DNA from: Caulobacter sp. Root1455
GTDB lineage: Bacteria > Pseudomonadota > Alphaproteobacteria > Caulobacterales > Caulobacteraceae
NCBI RefSeq assembly: GCF_001426905.1
Contig: NZ_LMFQ01000007.1
Coordinates: 7,643 to 71,642, forward strand
DNA length: 64,000 nucleotides
Direction of reading: 5' to 3'
The notes beneath the pieces were generated by a model. It was given only the letters and a program-made list of their open reading frames with translations. It had not been told where the DNA came from and ran no database searches. Shown here in pieces: positions 26,184 through 33,565 of this stretch (its first letter is position 1; every line of letters starts with the position of its first letter). The position numbers and the translations under genes are program-made.

Positions 26184-26902
26184 CAGCCGGCGGCCCGCAG
26201 CAGGGCCACCAGCCGGGCCCGGGTCTCGCCGTCGGCGACGCCGTCGAAGCGGGTCTGCAGCCAGTGGCGCTGGAAGGCGGCGACCACGGTCTCGGTCCAC
26301 TCATCGTACTGGCCGGACGGCGGACAGTTGTAGCCCAGGCGGGTCAGGCCGGCCTGCAGGGCGAAGACGCCGGTCCCCTCCTCGCCCTGGCCCAGCGGCG
26401 CGCCGGGCGACGGCGGCGGCTCGACCCACAGGCCGTGGCCGGCCTCGGCCAGACGCTTCCAGGGGAACAGCTCGCCCGGATCGATCTTGCGGCCGGGGGC
26501 GATGTCGGAGTGGCCGATGATCATGTCGTCGTCGATCATCCAGCGCGAGCGAATGTCGGCCAGCAGGTTGATCACCGCGGCGATCTGGGCGTCGGGGAAC
26601 GGGCGATAGCCGAACTCGTGGCCGGGATTGACGATCTCGACGCCGATCGAGGCCGAGTTGATGTCCTTGACGCCCCTCCAGAAGGCGGCCCCGGCGTGCC
26701 AGGCGCGGCGCTCCTCGGGCACCAGGCGGAAGATCCGGCCATCCTCCTCGACCAGATAGTGGGCCGAGACCTTGGCTTCGGGGTCGCACAGCCGCGCCAG
26801 GGCGGCCGGGCCGGTCTCCATGCCGGTGTAGTGCAGGACGACGCAGTCGGGCACGGCCTTGCGCGCGTCGAAGTTCGGCGACGGGGCGTCGATCAACGTC
26901 AT
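26183..26902 (-). CDS. N-acetylmuramoyl-L-alanine amidase, AmiD/AmpD type
   Basis: Zinc amidase cleaving the MurNAc-L-Ala bond of peptidoglycan or anhydromuropeptides. The 239-residue protein has an Amidase_2 domain (about 5-160) with Zn ligands H24 (VVLHYTGM) and the His and Asp of IIGHSDIAPGRKIDPGELF, plus KVSAHYLVEEDG and the RRAWHAGAAFWRG region. A peptidoglycan-binding-like domain follows (about 180-239, LTRLGYNCPPSG, VVAAFQRHW). There is no signal peptide, so the known form is cytoplasmic, which suits muropeptide recycling more than an outer-membrane AmiD. It overlaps the DMT transporter gene by 4 nt and the PaiB-like gene by 1 nt. A long open frame running on past 26902 is an artefact. 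Confidence 0.93.
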   Translation of the reverse strand: MTLIDAPSPNFDARKAVPDCVVLHYTGMETGPAALARLCDPEAKVSAHYLVEEDGRIFRLVPEERRAWHAGAAFWRGVKDINSASIGVEIVNPGHEFGYRPFPDAQIAAVINLLADIRSRWMIDDDMIIGHSDIAPGRKIDPGELFPWKRLAEAGHGLWVEPPPSPGAPLGQGEEGTGVFALQAGLTRLGYNCPPSGQYDEWTETVVAAFQRHWLQTRFDGVADGETRARLVALLRAAG

Positions 26903-27792
26903 TGAGAGCGGTTCCTCGTCAGCATCAGCAGCGGCATCACCTGGTTCTTGCGCAGGGCGATGATCAGCACCCCCACTAGCGCGAGCAGCGTGCCGATTCC
27001 CATGCGGGCGTCGAAATGATCGTGCGTGATCAGAACGCCCAGGCCAATGGTCATCAGCGGGGTCATCAGGGTCAGCGGCGCGACCAGATTGGCGTCGTGG
27101 CGTTGGATCAGGCCGTAATAGGCGGTGTGGGCCAGGACCGAGACGATCAGGGCCGAGAACAGCAGCGCCGCCAGGAACGGCCAGCCGGCCTTCAGGGCCA
27201 GGTCCAGGCCGCCGGGTTCGGTCGCCAGGCTCAGCAGGGCCAGGGGCGCGACCGAGGTGGCGCCGACCCAGGCCTGGAACTGCAGCGGTTTCACGCCCTC
27301 GATCTGCTTCATCATCACCGCGCCCAGCGAACCGGTGAACGCCGAGGCGACGATGAACCACAGGCCCGGCGACAGCTGCAGGCCGTGCGGGTTCCACATC
27401 ACCACCACCGCGCCCGCCAGGGTCAGGGCGATGCCCAGGCCGCGTTTCCAGCGCACCTTCTCGCCCAGCATCAGCATCGACAGGAGCGTCGTGAACGGCA
27501 CGCCCAGCTGGATCACCACCGCCGAGGCCGACGGCGAGGCGGTCTTGAAGCCCATGAACAGCAGGGCGAAGTTGCCCGCCCCCATCAGCAGACCCACGGT
27601 CACGATCCGCCAGGTCGGGCGCGGCGCGGGCAGCAGCCACGGCAGGGTCACCGCCGCGACGATGGCGAAACGCACCGCCGCATAGAACAGCGGCGGCACG
27701 CCCCAGTGGGCGACCACGATCTTGGAAATGATGTTGTTGCAGGCCCAGACCAGACAGACCAGGACCAGCAAACCAAAGTCGCGCAAAGACAT
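26899..27792 (-). CDS. DMT superfamily (EamA) transporter
   Basis: A 297-residue inner-membrane protein with ten predicted helices in two EamA repeats, the architecture of drug/metabolite exporters. Recognisable parts are LVWACNNIISKIVVAHWGVP and FAIVAAVTLPWLLP in the first repeat, GLGIALTLAGAVVVMWNP at the repeat end and LAHTAYYGLIQRHDANLVAP in the second. The substrate cannot be inferred from sequence. The ATG at 27792 gives the usual short N-terminus; a TTG at 27834 is possible but adds a basic leader. It is the first gene of the transporter-amidase-PaiB unit; the linkage to the amidase might suggest export of a wall-related metabolite, but this is speculation. Confidence 0.9.
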   Translation of the reverse strand: MSLRDFGLLVLVCLVWACNNIISKIVVAHWGVPPLFYAAVRFAIVAAVTLPWLLPAPRPTWRIVTVGLLMGAGNFALLFMGFKTASPSASAVVIQLGVPFTTLLSMLMLGEKVRWKRGLGIALTLAGAVVVMWNPHGLQLSPGLWFIVASAFTGSLGAVMMKQIEGVKPLQFQAWVGATSVAPLALLSLATEPGGLDLALKAGWPFLAALLFSALIVSVLAHTAYYGLIQRHDANLVAPLTLMTPLMTIGLGVLITHDHFDARMGIGTLLALVGVLIIALRKNQVMPLLMLTRNRSQ

Positions 27793-27903
27793 GGGAATGA
27801 CCGATACGCGCCGCTGACGAGGGTTTGCAATCAAAACCGATGACCGCCGACATCGTCTTGCGCGACGCCGCGGTTGACGGATGGGCTAAACGGTCGTTTG
27901 CTG

Positions 27904-27918
27904 GTGAACAATGTTCAC
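27904..27918. promoter_or_regulatory. Palindromic operator candidate before the flavin monooxygenase gene
   Basis: GTGAACAATGTTCAC, a perfect 7-1-7 palindrome 52 nt before the start at 27971. A second short palindrome, AAACGGTCGTTT, lies at 27888-27899. Both look like TetR-family operators; no such regulator gene is adjacent. Confidence 0.45.
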
Positions 27919-27970
27919 ATACGCGAGCGCCCGGACCACCGGGCCGGGTGAACTTCAGGGCGGAGGCACG

Positions 27971-29452
27971 ATGGCCATCGAGCATTTCGACGTATTGATC
28001 GTGGGCGCGGGCCTGTCGGGCATCGGCGCGGCCTACCATCTTCAACGCGACTGTCCGAAGAAGACCTACGCCATCCTCGAGGCGCGGGCGGCGATGGGCG
28101 GCACCTGGGACCTGTTCCGCTATCCGGGCATCCGGTCCGACAGCGACATGTACACCCTGGGCTACGCCTTCAAGCCGTGGCGCGAGGCGAAAGCCATCGC
28201 CGACGGCCCGTCGATCCTGAACTATGTCCACGAGACCGCCGCCGAGAACGGCATCGACCGCCACATCCGCTACGGCCACAAGGTCAAGCGGGCCAGCTGG
28301 TCCTCGGAGACCGCCACCTGGACCGTCGAGGCCGAGCACGACGGCAAGACGGTGAAGGTGACCTGCAATTTCCTGTCGATGTGCAGCGGCTACTACAACT
28401 ACGACGCCGGCTACACGCCTGACTTCCCCGGGGTCGAACGTTTCCAGGGCCGCCTCGTCCACCCGCAGCACTGGCCCGAGGACCTGGACTACGCCGGCAA
28501 GCAAGTCGTGGTCATCGGCAGCGGCGCCACGGCCGTCACCCTGGTGCCGGAAATGGCCAAGACCGCCGGCCACGTGACCATGCTGCAGCGCTCGCCGACC
28601 TATGTGGTCTCGCGCCCGGCCGAGGACGGGATCGCCAACTGGCTGCGCGCCAAGCTGCCGGCCATGACCGCCTACGGCATCACGCGCTGGAAGAACGTGC
28701 TGATGCAGCTGCTGTTCTTCAACATCGCCCGCAAGAAGCCGGAGAAGACCAAGGAGCGGCTTCTGGGCCTGGTGCGCGAGCACCTGGGTCCCGACTACGA
28801 CATCGCGACCCACTTCACGCCGCGCTACAATCCCTGGGACCAGCGGCTGTGCCTGGTGCCGGACGCCGACCTGTTCGACTCCCTGAAGGCCGGGACCTCG
28901 TCGGTGGTCACCGACCAGATCGAGACCTTCACCGAAACCGGCCTGAAGCTGAAATCGGGCGCGAGCCTGAACGCCGACATCATCGTCACCGCCACCGGCC
29001 TGCGCATGCAGCTGCTGGGCGAGATGGAGGTGGTGGTCGACGGCCGGAAGATCGCGCCGCACGAGACCACCAGCTACAAGGGCATGATGTTCAGCGACGT
29101 GCCGAACCTGGCCTCGACCTTCGGCTACACCAACGCCAGCTGGACCCTGAAGGCCGACCTGACGGCCGAATATGTCTGCCGCCTGCTCAACCACATGGAC
29201 CGGACGGGGGCCCAGATCTGCACCCCGCGCCTGCCCGAGGGCCAGATGGAGATCGAGCCCTGGCTGGACTTCTCGTCGGGCTACGTCCAGCGCGCCCTGA
29301 AGATCCTGCCCAAGCAGGGCGCCAAGACGCCGTGGAAGGTGCACCAGAACTACGCGCTGGACCTGGTGACCTTGCGCTACGGCAAGGTGGACGACGGAAC
29401 GATGGAGTTCTCGAAGGCCAGGGCCCCGGCCAAGGAGAAGGTCGCGGCGTAA
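27971..29452 (+). CDS. Flavin-containing monooxygenase (Baeyer-Villiger type)
   Basis: A 493-residue FAD/NADPH monooxygenase. The FAD Rossmann motif VLIVGAGLSGIGAAYHL is at residues 8-24; ARAAMGGTWDLFRYPGIRSD follows as in BVMO and FMO enzymes. The fingerprint FQGRLVHPQHWPEDL fits FxGxxxHxxxW, and VVVIGSGATAVTLVPEMA is the NADPH Rossmann site. The C-terminal part has the family's PNLASTFGYTNASWTLKADL segment. Such enzymes oxidise ketones or heteroatoms; the substrate is unknown. The start at 27971 follows GGCGGAGGC; an upstream in-frame ATG at 27911 lies inside the palindromic operator candidate and is less likely. Confidence 0.93.
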   Translation: MAIEHFDVLIVGAGLSGIGAAYHLQRDCPKKTYAILEARAAMGGTWDLFRYPGIRSDSDMYTLGYAFKPWREAKAIADGPSILNYVHETAAENGIDRHIRYGHKVKRASWSSETATWTVEAEHDGKTVKVTCNFLSMCSGYYNYDAGYTPDFPGVERFQGRLVHPQHWPEDLDYAGKQVVVIGSGATAVTLVPEMAKTAGHVTMLQRSPTYVVSRPAEDGIANWLRAKLPAMTAYGITRWKNVLMQLLFFNIARKKPEKTKERLLGLVREHLGPDYDIATHFTPRYNPWDQRLCLVPDADLFDSLKAGTSSVVTDQIETFTETGLKLKSGASLNADIIVTATGLRMQLLGEMEVVVDGRKIAPHETTSYKGMMFSDVPNLASTFGYTNASWTLKADLTAEYVCRLLNHMDRTGAQICTPRLPEGQMEIEPWLDFSSGYVQRALKILPKQGAKTPWKVHQNYALDLVTLRYGKVDDGTMEFSKARAPAKEKVAA

Positions 29453-29456
29453 GGTC

Positions 29457-29587
29457 CTCCCCCTGTGGGGGAGGCGATCGCGCAGCGATCGGTGGGGGGA
29501 TTCTTTGGGCGATCGATCCGGGATGCGGAAAGAGCCGATCGCTCCCCCCTCCGTCGGCTTCGCCGACACCTCCCCCACAGGGGGAGG
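29457..29587. repeat. Inverted repeat with CCTCCCCC/GGGGGAGG hairpins
   Basis: The left end, CCTCCCCCTGTGGGGGAGG (29457-29475), and the right end, CCTCCCCCACAGGGGGAGG (29569-29587), are each hairpins and are inverted copies of each other; inside are CGATCGCGCAGCGATCG and CGTCGGCTTCGCCGAC hairpins. It fills the gap between two convergent genes and could terminate transcription in both directions. Confidence 0.85.
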
Positions 29588-29596
29588 GCCGCTCAT

Positions 29597-30625
29597 CTAT
29601 TTCGGCTTCTTCGTCGACACGTTGGCGGTCTTGAAGCTCTTGAGAAGCTTGAGGGCGTAGTCGGCGCGGGTCTTGACCTCGGGCCTGGGATCGCGCTCGA
29701 GCGCGGCCTGGTACCACAGCTCGACCACCTCGATGTCCTTGAGCGGCACGCCGCCCTTGAACGCATAGGTCCCTGGGCCAGGCTTGCGGCCGCCCGTCAT
29801 CTCCGAAAACAGCTGGTCGGCCATCAGGATGCAGGCGGCCTGATCGCCCGCCTTCTCGGCGGCGCCCCACAGTTCGAGCGCTTTCTTGGTGTCGCGCTTG
29901 CCGCCCTCGCCGCTGGCGTACAGATCGCCCAGCTTGCGCGCGGCCATCAGGGGGTTCTCCTTGACGGCCATCTCGTACCATTTGCGCGCCTCGCGCGGAT
30001 CGCGGGTCACGGGCTTGCCGGCCAGATAGGCCGAGCCCAGGGCCAGCTGCGCCTCGTTGTCGCCGGCGCGGGCGGCTTCCTTGCATAGCGCCAGGCCGCG
30101 GTCGACCGAGGCCGGCTCGGCCATCAGCATCTGACCCAGGGCGCACTTGGACTGCGGATAGCCCATCTGCATGGCGCGGGTGTAGGCGGCCTTGGCGCCC
30201 TCGACGTCGGGCTTGCCGCCCGCCAGGCCGTACTGCAGGCACCGCGCGCGCAGGTGCATGGCGTCGGCGCGCTCGTCCGCCGCCTTGGCGGCGTAGGCGC
30301 AGCCGCGCGGCGGGTTCGGCGCGATCTTGCCCCGCCCCATGACGAACAGCAGCCCGGCATAGGCCTGGGCGTCGGCCCTGCCGCTGTCGGCCAGGGTCGT
30401 CAGGGCCTCGGGCGAGCCCGTGGCCGCCCTGTCCAGCGCGGCCTGGAGATCGGCGGCCGGCGGCGGCGGCGTCCAGGTCTTGGCCGCGGTTTGGGAGCTG
30501 GTCTGGGCCGAAACCGGCGGGCCGCTCGGCAGGACGCTCAGGCTCGCGGCGAGGAAGAGACAGCAGGTCGCGAAGGGCGTCGTGGCGACGCGGAAGATCA
30601 TCGCGGAGGCGCGGGGCGCGGTCAT
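29597..30625 (-). CDS. Sel1-like repeat protein, predicted secreted
   Basis: A 342-residue protein with an N-terminal hydrophobic signal (CCLFLAASLSVLPSGPPVSA, ending about residue 40) followed by tetratricopeptide-type Sel1-like repeats. Repeat units are visible as YAGLLFVMGRGK, AKAAYTRAMQMGYPQSKCAL, AARAGDNEAQLALGSAYLAG, ARKWYEMAVKENPLMAARKL and ALELWGAAEKAGDQAACIL, all with the A-x-x-x-L/G spacing of the family. Such proteins are scaffolds for protein interactions, often in the envelope. It has several Cys residues in the repeat region, unusual but compatible with a periplasmic site. No partner can be named. Confidence 0.88.
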   Translation of the reverse strand: MTAPRASAMIFRVATTPFATCCLFLAASLSVLPSGPPVSAQTSSQTAAKTWTPPPPAADLQAALDRAATGSPEALTTLADSGRADAQAYAGLLFVMGRGKIAPNPPRGCAYAAKAADERADAMHLRARCLQYGLAGGKPDVEGAKAAYTRAMQMGYPQSKCALGQMLMAEPASVDRGLALCKEAARAGDNEAQLALGSAYLAGKPVTRDPREARKWYEMAVKENPLMAARKLGDLYASGEGGKRDTKKALELWGAAEKAGDQAACILMADQLFSEMTGGRKPGPGTYAFKGGVPLKDIEVVELWYQAALERDPRPEVKTRADYALKLLKSFKTANVSTKKPK

Positions 30626-30734
30626 CGGTTGAACCCTGGACAGACGCGCCAGTCTAGCCGCCGACGCGGGCCGCCCCCATCAGGTGGATCACGCGCGCGC
30701 CGCGGGCCGAGACCCGATGGGAACGAGCCGCGCC

Positions 30735-31385
30735 TCAGTCCTCGTCGAACCCCTGATCCTCGTCTTCAACCGGCGCGGGCTTCACCGCCGCCCCGCCCTT
30801 GCGCCTGACGAACCGCAGCGCCGTATGGGTCTTGGAGAAGGCGCAGACCTTGGTGTCGACCAGGCCCTGCTCGCGCGCGGCGGTCAGGATCTCGACGTCC
30901 TTCAGCGGCGCGCCCTTGCCCTTCTGCGCGACGATCCAGATCGCGCCCTTGGGCCCGAGCCCGCCGACCAGGTCTTCCATCTGGTCGAAATCGGCCAGAT
31001 CCTCGACGCCCAGGAACAGCAGGTCGATGTCCTCATAGGCCTCGACCGGCTCGACGCGGGTCGACAGCTCGTCCAGGAACTCGCCGTCGTCTATGGCCTG
31101 GACCACCACCGTCTGGCCGGCCTTGACGCCCAGCTTGTCCAGCCGCCCGGGCGGATTCTGGATGGCGTGCAGCCACTTGTCGGCCTGGCCTGGCTCCAGG
31201 GTGAAGCGCGTACCGTCGGTCAGCACCAGGTCATCGCCCTCGACCCGCAGGTCGCGCAGGGCGTGCCCCTGGAAGATGCCGCGCACCGCCCCGCGGAAGA
31301 TCAGCTTGGGCGGCTCCCAGACCAGCTTGCCGTCGCTCTCGCCGTCGGAGAGCTGGCCCCAGACGCCCTTGGCCTCCTTGCCCAT
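30735..31385 (-). CDS. DUF3052-like protein
   Basis: A 216-residue protein of uncertain family. The first half (to about 90), VWGQLSDGESDGKLVWEPPK, resembles a short beta-rich unit; the second half (about 80-200) contains LDKLGVKAGQTVVVQAID, DLLFLGVEDLADFDQMEDL, LGPKGAIWIVAQKGKGAPL and DTKVCAFSKTHTALRFVRRK, matching the pattern of DUF3052-type proteins. The function is not known. The C-terminal tail is acidic (VEDEDQGFDED). The start at 31385 shares one base with the enoyl-CoA hydratase stop (TGATG), so the two genes are translationally coupled. A longer frame to 32294 is a shadow of the hydratase gene. Confidence 0.8.
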   Translation of the reverse strand: MGKEAKGVWGQLSDGESDGKLVWEPPKLIFRGAVRGIFQGHALRDLRVEGDDLVLTDGTRFTLEPGQADKWLHAIQNPPGRLDKLGVKAGQTVVVQAIDDGEFLDELSTRVEPVEAYEDIDLLFLGVEDLADFDQMEDLVGGLGPKGAIWIVAQKGKGAPLKDVEILTAAREQGLVDTKVCAFSKTHTALRFVRRKGGAAVKPAPVEDEDQGFDED

Positions 31386-32209
31386 CACGAACCCCGGAAG
31401 TTGGGCTGGCGCTTCTCGAGGATGGCGTCGACGCCCTCCATGTGGTCGTCGGTGTGGTGGGCGATGGCCTGGGCGGCGGCGCTCATCTCCATCAGGGTGT
31501 CGTAGCTGGCGGTCTGGCCGTGCTTGAGCAGGCTCTTGGCCATGCGCAGGGCGTGGGGCGGCTGCTGCGCGATCCGCGTGGCCAGGGCCATGGCCTCGTC
31601 CATCAGCGTCTCGGCCGGCACGGCCTTGCTGATCAGGCCCCAGGCCTCGGCCTTGGCCGCATCGATGACGTCGCCGGTGAACAGCAGTTCGGCCGCGCGG
31701 CTCATGCCGATGGTGCGCGGCATCAGCCAGGCGCCGCCGTCGCCGGGGATCAGGCCCAGCTTCAGGAAGGTCACCCCGAACTTGGCGGTGTCGGCGGCTA
31801 TGCGGATGTCGGTCATGCAGGCCACGTCGCAGCCCAGGCCGATGGCCGCGCCGTTGACCGCGGCGATCGACGGAACCTCCAGGCCGTAGATGGCCCGCAC
31901 AACGCGGTGGATGTTCTTGCGGTAGCCGTCGCGGATCTTGACGCCGTTGCCCCCGAACGCCCCTTCCCGCGCCTTCATCGCCTTGACGTCGCCGCCGGCC
32001 GAGAAGGCCCGGCCCGCGCCGGTCAGGATCACGCAGCGGATGTCCTGGTCGTCGTTGATCGCCTCGCAGGCCGCCGCCACCTGGTCGCCGTCGCCGGGCG
32101 CGCCCAGGGCGTTCATGGCGTCGGGTCGGTTGAGCGTCAGGATCGCGACGTGGCCGCGTTTCTCGGTGAGGATCAGCGGCGGAAGGGTGGAAGGGGTGTC
32201 TTGCGACAT
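31385..32209 (-). CDS. Enoyl-CoA hydratase/isomerase family protein
   Basis: A 274-residue crotonase-superfamily enzyme. The CoA-binding pattern HVAILTLNRPDAMNAL, the oxyanion-hole segment AFSAGGDVKAM, IAAVNGAAIGLGCDVACMTD and the active-site region FGVTFLKLGLIPGDGGAWLM are all present. It may hydrate or isomerise an acyl-CoA; the substrate is not clear. The position equivalent to the catalytic Glu in PGDGG (often PEAGG or PDGG) holds Asp, typical of the isomerase/other subgroup. The ATG at 32209 follows AGGAG; the frame continues upstream without homology. It is coupled to the DUF3052-like gene. Confidence 0.92.
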   Translation of the reverse strand: MSQDTPSTLPPLILTEKRGHVAILTLNRPDAMNALGAPGDGDQVAAACEAINDDQDIRCVILTGAGRAFSAGGDVKAMKAREGAFGGNGVKIRDGYRKNIHRVVRAIYGLEVPSIAAVNGAAIGLGCDVACMTDIRIAADTAKFGVTFLKLGLIPGDGGAWLMPRTIGMSRAAELLFTGDVIDAAKAEAWGLISKAVPAETLMDEAMALATRIAQQPPHALRMAKSLLKHGQTASYDTLMEMSAAAQAIAHHTDDHMEGVDAILEKRQPNFRGS

Positions 32210-32541
32210 GGCGAGGGCGCTCCTGCGGGGTTTCTGGCCTGGGCCATTTTTGATCTGCATAGCGCAAATCGGCGAGGGAGAGGCAAGAGACCAACGCTCG
32301 GCGGGCTTTGTTTTACAAACTAAGGTAAATCCCGGACTTCGACCGAGATGGACAAGACCCAGCGCTTCTTTTTGTGATCACACACAACACCTGGAAGAAC
32401 TTGCGAGCTGCGAACCAGACGCAACAACGGCCCAGCGGCTTTTTAGACAAGCTGAGCCGTAAAAAGCGTTGGCGCGGAAGGGAATCATAGGCTTCTACTA
32501 ACTGCAGGGACGATTTTAAGAAGCGGTGGCGTGCAGTGCAC
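32210..32541. other. Intergenic region between divergent hydratase and response-regulator genes
   Basis: These 332 nt contain no supported gene and are visibly poorer in GC than the surroundings. They should hold both divergent promoters. The clearest structure is the inverted repeat GCTTTTTA-N14-TAAAAAGC (32438-32467), about 75 nt before the response-regulator start. A frame on the minus strand (32313-32699) crosses it but is antisense to the regulator gene and lacks coding character. Confidence 0.6.
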
Positions 32542-32898
32542 ATGTCCCAGAGACATGCTTTGATCATCGAGGATGAAATCCTCATCGCGATGGAGGTCGA
32601 GGCTTTGCTCAGCGAGCAAGGGTTCGACACCTTCGATATCGCGGAAAGCCCCCAGGCGGCGCTCGATTGCGCCCTAAGGCGCCCGCCGGATCTGATCACG
32701 GCCGACTATCGCATCATCGGCGGCACCGGCGTCGAAGCGGTCACCGCGATCCTCGCCCGGCTGGGGCCGATTCCCGTGGTCTATGTGACCGGCAACGCCG
32801 ACCAGCTGTCCCCTCGCACGCGCGCCGTGGTCGACAAGCCGATCTCGCCCCACCGCCTGGCCGAGGCCTGCGCCATGGTCCAGAACGCCAGCGTCTAG
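32542..32898 (+). CDS. Single-domain response regulator
   Basis: A 118-residue stand-alone receiver domain. The acidic pair is in ALIIEDE, the phosphoacceptor is D55 (ITADYRI), the conserved Thr is T83 (VVYVTGN) and the invariant Lys is K99 (VVDKPIS). There is no output domain, so it works by protein contact, like CheY or DivK, or as a phosphate sink. The sequence looks like the group of alphaproteobacterial receivers related to the C-terminal domain of PhyR-type proteins. A GTG two codons upstream (32536) is an alternative start. No histidine kinase is adjacent; the nearest is the hybrid kinase at 42894. Confidence 0.92.
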   Translation: MSQRHALIIEDEILIAMEVEALLSEQGFDTFDIAESPQAALDCALRRPPDLITADYRIIGGTGVEAVTAILARLGPIPVVYVTGNADQLSPRTRAVVDKPISPHRLAEACAMVQNASV

Positions 32899-32949
32899 GC
32901 GCGCCGCCGAGACACCCGCTATGCTGGCGGCCCTTGAGGGGAGCCGCCC

Positions 32950-33561
32950 ATGATCATCGACGACCTCGAAACGCTCGAAGCCCTCTACGCGCCGGCCCCG
33001 GTCCCGGCCTCGATCGTCAAGGTCGCCGACCGCATCACCCCGCACTATCGCGCCCTGATCGAGGCCTCGCCGTTCCTGGCCCTGGCCACCGTCGGCCCCG
33101 AGGGCCTGGACTGCAGCCCGCGCGGCGACCAGGCCGGCTTCGTCCGCATCCAGGACGAGCGGACCCTGATCCTGCCCGACCGTCGCGGCAACAACCGCAT
33201 CGACAGCCTGCGCAACGTGGTCCGCGATCCGCGCGTGGCGCTGATGTTCCTGATCCCCGGCTCGGGCACGACCTTCCGGGTCAACGGCCGGGCCGTGGTC
33301 AGCGCCGATCCCGACCTGCTGCGGAGCTTCGCCGTCGACGGCAAGGCGCCGCGCACCTGCTTGGTGGTGACCGTGGTCGAGGCCTATTTCCAGTGCGCCC
33401 GCGCCATCGTCCGCTCGGGCCTGTGGAAGGCCGAAAGCCAGGTCGATCCCCGCGACCTGCCCTCGCCCGGCGCCATGCTGGCGGCGATGAGCGAGGACGC
33501 GGTCGGGGGCGATGACTACGACAAGGCCTGGCCCGAGCGGGCGGCGGCGAGTCTGTGGTGA
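32950..33561 (+). CDS. Pyridoxamine 5'-phosphate oxidase-like flavin protein
   Basis: A 203-residue member of the pyridoxamine 5'-phosphate oxidase-like split-barrel family (the MSMEG_1061-type FMN-dependent subgroup). Recognisable parts are FLALATVGPEGLDCSPRGDQ, ILPDRRGNNRIDSLRNVV (the FMN phosphate-binding region), VALMFLIPGSGTTFRVNGRA and the C-terminal FQCARAIVRSGLW. The family reduces or binds small metabolites with flavin; the substrate is unknown. The gene follows the response regulator after 51 nt on the same strand and has a GAGGGGAGC ribosome-binding site. It converges on the DUF885 gene with a 4-nt gap. Confidence 0.88.
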   Translation: MIIDDLETLEALYAPAPVPASIVKVADRITPHYRALIEASPFLALATVGPEGLDCSPRGDQAGFVRIQDERTLILPDRRGNNRIDSLRNVVRDPRVALMFLIPGSGTTFRVNGRAVVSADPDLLRSFAVDGKAPRTCLVVTVVEAYFQCARAIVRSGLWKAESQVDPRDLPSPGAMLAAMSEDAVGGDDYDKAWPERAAASLW

Positions 33562-33565
33562 GCCG

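Noticed and set aside
26183..29596. 1137-codon open frame on the minus strand that contains the amidase at its end
   Set aside because: Only the last 239 codons are amidase; the rest runs antisense to the flavin monooxygenase and through the transporter gene in another frame.
32313..32699. Minus-strand frame over the response-regulator promoter
   Set aside because: Antisense to the receiver domain, no ribosome-binding site, no recognisable family.
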